A DNA stretch of 64,000 nucleotides from Plotosus lineatus (lineage: Eukaryota > Chordata > Actinopteri > Siluriformes > Plotosidae), in the NCBI GenBank assembly GCA_024760905.1, contig CM045734.1, forward strand, positions 35,726,064-35,790,063. Direction: 5' to 3'. The notes under the pieces are model-generated. The model made no database searches. It had not been told where the DNA came from and saw nothing but the letters and a program-made list of their open reading frames with translations. The position numbers were made by a program, and so were the translations under genes. Positions 58,379 through 64,000 of this stretch are shown one piece after another. Position 1 is the first letter of the stretch. Each line of letters opens with the position of its first letter.

Positions 58379-59271
58379 GTTCACTTTCTGTAACCGCTTA
58401 TACTATCATTTCACTGGAGCACGGCAAACTTACGGAAGCAAAAATGTTGTTATCCGCAAATGTTCCGCAATTATTCCCTCATCTTCTGGGTCATTCCCTG
58501 TCATTCCGTAGTTATTCATCAAGTCCTCCTCAATGTCCGTATGCTTCCGGCAGTCCAAAATATTCCGTGAACGTGCTTTTGAACATGTTCAAAAGCACTT
58601 TCACGGAAAAAAATTCCCTGAGTGTTCCGTGGTGTCACTTTGGCGTACTCTGCCGTACCTGTTCCACACATTCTGTAAACGTCGTGAGAGTGTAAGAATT
58701 TCCACTTTTTTGTAGGATTTTCACTCATTTTCCATGTAAAAATTTCAAAGCTCTTTTGTAGACTGCATTCCGCACCTTTCCGCTACATGATGCTTGCATG
58801 CTGTAGTCCAGTGAAATGGGGGTATAAGAATTTCCACTTTTACGTAGGATTTTTTTCACCCATTTTCTGTGTAAAAATGTCGAAGCTCCGCCGTAGACTG
58901 CGTTCCACGCCTTTCCGCTACGATCCTTGCATGCCGTAGTCCAGTGAAATGGGGGTATTAATCCTAATTAGGGTCGCGGGAAGGCTGACACCCATCCCAG
59001 CTGAGTCCGGGTGAGGGCAGAGTACACCCTGGACAGTTCGCCAGGCCATCGGAGGGCGGAAACACGCCGACGGCTTTGCAGCTACTCTTGTCGGAAGTCA
59101 GCAATGGTTCTTTTACATGTACCTCACACCATAGACAGTGAGAGACATGGCCAGGCTTTGATAACCCTGTTAGCTGCACTGGGGATGGGGGTGGGGGCAG
59201 TGACAATCTGTGGGGAGTGGGCCTTGAACTCAACGATCCAGCACCTTTACCACTTGGCCACCACTGCCCCT
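58379..59271 (-). repeat. SINE-1B split by a MITE
   Basis: The B tail starts at 58379 (cactttctgtaaccgctta) and continues at 58961 (atcctaattagggtcgcggg) after the insertion at 58401-58957. The body and head follow to the reversed head gccaccactgcccc. Confidence 0.88.
58401..58957. mobile_element. MITE with TTA target duplication, internal tandem repeat and hairpin
   Basis: Ends tactatcatttcactgga and tccagtgaaatgggggta are inverse repeats, flanked by TTA at 58398-58400 and 58958-58960. Inside are a 46-bp near-perfect palindrome (58563-58608) and two tandem units of about 132 bp (58693-58824 and 58825-58957). A TTA duplication fits PIF/Harbinger-type elements, but no transposase is present, so the superfamily is tentative. 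Confidence 0.82.
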
Positions 59272-62200
59272 AAATTATTGCTTAATCCCTTTTCAATTTT
59301 TATCTGAAAAAATATTTTTCACTCATATATTTTGTTCTTCATAGAGATAATTCTATGCAAATCGAGAGCATAGGAGAAACAGGATGAATGTTTTTCCTTG
59401 ACAGGAACATTTCTACACTTAGCAATTATCTCAAAAGATCAAACTATTTGATGCAGGGTAGTCAGAGCTTCAAAGAGATATTCCTCTTCGCATCACATAA
59501 ATCCTTCCCAGAGAAAATAACAAGAAGAATATTGAATAAACCGCTCAAGATTTACATTTATGAGATTTTTGAGTCACAGGTTTTCCTGTTCCTCTTATCA
59601 TTTAATCCTTAATCAGTTTGCTGAGCAGTCCTCGTGTTATCAAATTTAACCTTCTTATTTCATTTCTGTGATAGCAGACAATATTCTCCAATTTTCATCT
59701 CTGCAATTTTTTTTGTCTCTGCAATATTCGCTCTCTGCTGTCTCTGTTTCTGAGTGCAGTCGTGCAATGTGGTTACATGTTTGTTCACATCATAAAAATA
59801 ACTTGGCACCCATCTTAAGTTTCCAAGGTTATTTTGCTTTGTTTATTTAGGGTGCTGCAAACTGTAGGTGTGCTGTCATAAATATTCAAGGCTTTGTTTG
59901 TAGGCCGTTTGTTTTACTGCTTCATATGATGGCTGATATCAATCATCTTCACTGTCCAGTATTAAACCTGAATTCTTACAATTTTTATTTTATAAATTTG
60001 GTAAGGATGCTGCAATTTTCACCCATCATTAAACTGATTTTTTGCCATTTTCCCCTGACGTTCCCTTTAATTTATTTTTGCCAGCAGCATTCGTTTTGTC
60101 GTGAGAGCCAATGGATTCAGTATTTCTGGCTGCTGGCTTTGGCTTGTGTAACAGATTCAAGGCTTACTGCATTCACTTGGCTGTCACAAGGATGACAGAT
60201 GGGGAGGCTTGCTCATGCCATCCATTATTATCAGCTCAGAGAAGAGAAGGCTGAGAGTACCGGTTCAAAGACTACATGTGACACAATACCAATCTACCAC
60301 CATACCAAGCGTTCATGTGGAAGCTGAAGAGATTACACAGAGTAACACAAGCCATGCATTAAATGCTAAAACTATAGTGTAGCTCTGATTAGTTTATGAT
60401 GACTCATAAATACAAAGTCACAGCTTATGTAATTACTAATATGAATGTTTTCATTTTATTTTCAATAAGTACACAAGCGGTAGTAGTAATTGTAGAAAAG
60501 CAATTTAAATAAAAACACTGGCTTGTGGATAGAGGTGTAACATTAAAGGTATATCCAGATAGGACAGGTAATAGAGGGATGCCAGGTAGATGAATGACTA
60601 ACGGCTCTCAAAGGCATGACAAGAATGAATTACTTAAACTTCACTGACTTTTTTGTCAAGCAGAAGATTTGCCAAAAGATTCAGAGCAGCCTGCACTGTG
60701 TGCGAATGGGGCTTGCAGTGCTGATCCCGAGAATCCACCACATAAACTTGGATTTAAGTCTGCATTCATGAGCCTGAAATTCTGATTGGCCGGTGCTAAT
60801 GAATATACTCTTAGAAGGCCTAACCAAAGCTTTTTCTCTATCAACAACACAAACAATGCTTTACCGATTGGGAAAGATTTCAATAAGATGCTCTTTAGCT
60901 TATTGCCAGCACCACCTTTTTCCTCCTCAGCAGTGCACTGTGGGCATGGAGAGACACAAGGGAGAGGAGCTTGTTTCATCTATGGACCGAAGAGGGAGAC
61001 AGATTGTCTCACAGCTAGAGCTGCATCTCCATTCTCTTCATCTTGGCAGCTACATATGTCAGTCTCTGACTGAAGTCATGGTGCTTCTTGGAAACACATA
61101 CATGCTCCACACATTTTGATATGGGCGTAGGACTAATTAAGATTTTAATACAATAGCTGATAGTCTGGATATGAACAATATTCACGTTACAAGCACTAAT
61201 CACTTGAGATTAAAAATGACTTTTTTTTTTTTTTTTACTTTAGCAGCAGGAAATCATAGTGCAATTTTTCTTGTACTCTCCAGTACGTGATTCAGTTAAA
61301 ACATAACAATAGCTTTAGGTTTTAGAGCTTTCTAAATCTTGTTGTGAAACCGATTTTCGACTGAGAGCAGGAAGGGAATGTGATGAGAAGAGATAGTATG
61401 TCTTTGATCACAGGCAGAATTTTTCACTTTGACTAGAATTCTTATTACTGTTCATTTAAAACACGAGTACTGTACTCAGAAATATACCGGTATGTAAAAA
61501 ATTACCTTAGTTGTAAGGATACGTCATATGAAAATACATACTTATTCAAAAAAAAACAGATATACATTATTTTCCTTTGAATAAGCCAAGGCATAAATAC
61601 AAATTTTCTTTTTTTATAGAATAAAATATTGAAGAAATGCAGGAAACAACTCGCCCGATCTACCTCAGGTACAGTAATGTGATATTGTTCGAATAGTATT
61701 CTCTCTGCTGCTACAGCTAAAGCTACATTTCAGGGCTACAGAAATGGCCCACAGCAAACCACCACTCATTATACAGTGCTATTGCTGGCTCCATGATTAA
61801 TGTGCAGTCTCTCATAGCCCTTGGCATATTAACGGCGAGAACATATAATGCCTTTTGGGGTTTGTAAAAGCATTATTATGATCAATCAATGGATGTGAAG
61901 CTGCCTCTCTTATTACTAATGCTCAAAGTATGCTTTTGCAGTGGCTAGTATTCACTGGATGAAATAGTAGGCGGTGCCAAGTAGAATTTTTTGGGCTGTG
62001 GCCATTCATGCTAGATTTTTCCCTCCAGTCTGAATGATGTGACTAGACAGTCAGTGATGCTCTGATCAGAGATTAGTTCAGTTTTGTAACAAATTTAACC
62101 TGAAAATGAAATCCTGTGTGTGAAACAAACAAACAAAAAAAAACCCCAAAAAAACAAACAAACAAAAAAACAAACAAAAAGAAAGAAAGAAATCACCTAA

Positions 62201-62517
62201 AGTGCAAACGTGAGCCAAGATTGTCAGTCTATCCAGGATTTCCATTAACACACTGTAATATAATAGAAAAAGGTGTGTCATAGTGGAAATCCATTATGGA
62301 TCATTTAGCTCATAACATCTATAAAAGTCTTTCATGGGGTTGTGCAGTTATGGTTTTATGAAAGCAGAGCTCTACTTAGAACTATATAAATCTTAGCATG
62401 CTGATAAAATCTATTAAATATGGATTAAAAAGGAATCTGTTGTTGTTCTGTTATAGCTACCGCGGTAACCTGCCTCAAACTCGAAACTCAAACTCCAAAC
62501 CTTAGAAGATTTATTAA
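59272..62517. other. Long unique stretch, possible conserved non-coding DNA
   Basis: The largest repeat-poor stretch in the window. I found no exon pair with consistent splice sites and phase. The part at about 61700-62010 mixes TAAT and ATTA words with GC-richer blocks and is a candidate conserved element by appearance only. A-rich simple sequence lies at 62130-62190. Confidence 0.35.
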
Positions 62518-62621
62518 TTCATTTATTTTATAAGCCACTTCAGCCTAATTAGGGTGACAGTGAGGCTGGTGATGCTGGGCACACCTCGTACGACCCATAC
62601 GGCCATTACAGGGCAACACAT

Positions 62622-62969
62622 TGTGATGACGCCTTCAGGCCATCTTATTGTTTTGCCTGTCTGTGCACAGACTGGAGGTGTGTCAGAAGAGGCAATGCCT
62701 GATGCTGGTTCACTTGCTGGCTCCTCCCCTATTTAAAACGGCTGCTCAGACATTTCTGGTCCTCTCTCCAAGTGGGTGTTGGGTGTTGATTACATTATGG
62801 TTGGTTTAACTTTGTTTACATACAGCACACACATCCAAACATGATCAGTGATTTACTGATATCTATGTTAGGTGATTTTCTTTGGGGGTTTTTTTGTGTG
62901 TGAATGAAAGTTACTACGTTACTTACCATTTTCATTTGTTTCCTTCTTTTGTCATGGCTTTGAGCTGGT
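62622..62969. other. Insert of unknown type inside SINE-2
   Basis: About 350 bp that does not belong to SINE-2. It contains cccctatttaaaacggctgc, a TATA-like word in a promoter-like setting, so a solo LTR or short retroposon is possible. Boundaries are uncertain. Confidence 0.35.
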
Positions 62970-63084
62970 CATGGCTTACACAACCATTCACACTTACGCT
63001 CAGACCTAGGAATGATTTGGAACAGCAAATAAGCCTACTGTGCATGTTTTTGGACTGTGGGAGGAAACTGGAGTATCTGGAGAG

Positions 63085-63840
63085 CAGTGGTTCTTAACCT
63101 GGGTTCGATCGAACCCTAGGGGTCGGTGAGTCAGTCTCAGGGGTTTAGCGGAGGTCAAGACACACACCTGACTCATATTCATGACGACACGCCCCGCTTG
63201 GCCATCACTGGCTGCAGGTGATCACGCTACATTGCTTGGCCAATCTGTGCTGCAGGAAATTTGGTAGTTGACTTATGACTGTTGTGATGGTACGTCGTGT
63301 GATTTCTTTCTTAATGTTTAATCCTTACTATGTTGAGCAAAAAAAGAAAGTGGTTGGACAAATATGTACAACATGAATTCACATATATAATGGAACGTGA
63401 TGCTAGTCAGCGTCCTATCTGCATGATTTGGAAAGTAGGATCAACCCCCGCTGACTGACGTAAACATACATGTATGTGTATATAATATCAATAAATACAT
63501 ATTCAATACTATAAATGCTTATAATAACGATTAAACATTCAAAAATAGTGCATAAGATGTAAATAAAACAAATACACACACATACAGACGCGCATCTCAC
63601 ATAAAAATGTAAGTAGTTGTGATGGGCGGAGTTCATGCATTGTATTGGTTTTGTTCTTTGAACACAGTGATGTTAATGCACGGTTCATTTTGGTGCCCCA
63701 GTAAAAACATAAACCTATGTCTTGAATTTGAAAAATTTTTTTTAAAAAATCACATTTTATTTTTCAATAAAGAAGGGTTCGGTGAATAAACAAATGAAAC
63801 TGGTGGGGTTCAGTACCGCCAACAAGGTGAAGAACCACTG
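63085..63840 (-). mobile_element. hAT-type chimeric element, second copy
   Basis: Reverse copy of the element at 5380-6157, with ends cagtggttcttaacctg and caaggtgaagaaccactg. The likely target duplication is atctggag (63075-63082) and acctggag (63841-63848), with two extra bases on the left. The captured Tigger-D segment is at about 63431-63612. Confidence 0.9.
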
Positions 63841-64000
63841 ACCTGGAGGAAACCCATGCAAGTACACATAGAACATAAAAACTAGAGAAAAACACCTGAG
63901 CATGGTAATCAAACCCTTCATACTGTGAGGTGGACATGCTAACCAGTGCACCACAATGCCATCACCTTGGAATATTTCATGTGCTCATTTTTTTCTCCTC

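Larger units (their letters stand above)
62518..63984 (-). repeat. SINE-2 split by two insertions
   Basis: Tail at 62518-62621 (cagcctaattagggtgacag), middle at 62970-63082 (tttggactgtgggaggaaac) and head at 63841-63960 (reversed tgaggtggacatgctaacca). An unknown insert (62622-62969) and a hAT (63085-63840) interrupt it. Confidence 0.75.

Noticed and set aside
60786..61119. Two overlapping ORFs of 95 and 108 codons
   Set aside because: No recognisable motif, no consistent exon structure and no sign of selection visible in a single sequence.

Overview
This window is vertebrate nuclear DNA, most likely from a ray-finned (teleost) fish. Coding density is very low, there are long dinucleotide microsatellites, and most of the sequence is interspersed repeats of kinds known from teleosts: RTE-type LINEs, tRNA-derived SINEs, and Tigger/pogo, hAT and Tc1 DNA transposons. 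I see no bacterial operon, CRISPR array, phage or plasmid. The species is not identifiable from the sequence alone. I use my own working names for repeat families: SINE-1A and SINE-1B (one head, two tails), SINE-2, Tigger-D, and so on.

Host genes. The best supported is a three-exon gene on the minus strand (coding exons 37461-37386, 35010-34873 and 31635-31436). It encodes a 137-residue secreted, probably GPI-anchored LU-domain (Ly6/CD59/uPAR-type) protein. The splice sites follow GT-AG, both introns are phase 1, the LU domain has ten cysteines, and a polyadenylation signal lies downstream. A second, weaker candidate is a minus-strand first coding exon (46492-46305) for a membrane protein, with a TATA box, a strong Kozak start and a splice donor. 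A ZNF143-like site at 47611-47629 may mark another promoter.

Layout. 1-3440: an RTE LINE running in from the left edge, next to a BED/hAT transposase remnant. 4807-6575: a Tigger element carrying a hAT insertion. 6963-14160: SINEs, a second Tigger and CA/CT microsatellites. 14601-17522: Tigger-D, SINE-1A, half of a fold-back element with an intact hammerhead ribozyme core, then an internally deleted LINE of another family. 18307-23946: a hAT with a perfect target duplication, Tigger-D, another Tigger and a SINE cluster. 26960-28858: a four-deep nest of insertions inside one SINE-2. 29347-37634: the LU-domain gene, its introns filled with SINEs, RTE pieces, a Tc1 remnant and a 219-bp palindrome. 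37787-39343: a truncated RTE whose reverse transcriptase has one visible stop. 41707-43198: a degenerate Tc1 element with IR/DR-type ends. 43209-59271: Tigger-D copies, SINEs, the candidate exon and a probable MITE. 59272-62517: mostly unique DNA. 62518-63984: a SINE-2 split by a chimeric hAT.

How the parts relate. SINE-1 copies share one tRNA-like head and body but carry two different 3' tails. One tail matches the 3' end of the RTE LINE present here and the other matches the SINE-2 tail. RTE and SINE-1A copies carry 10-18 bp target duplications, as expected if the LINE machinery moves both. Two hAT copies share an internal segment taken from the Tigger-D family.
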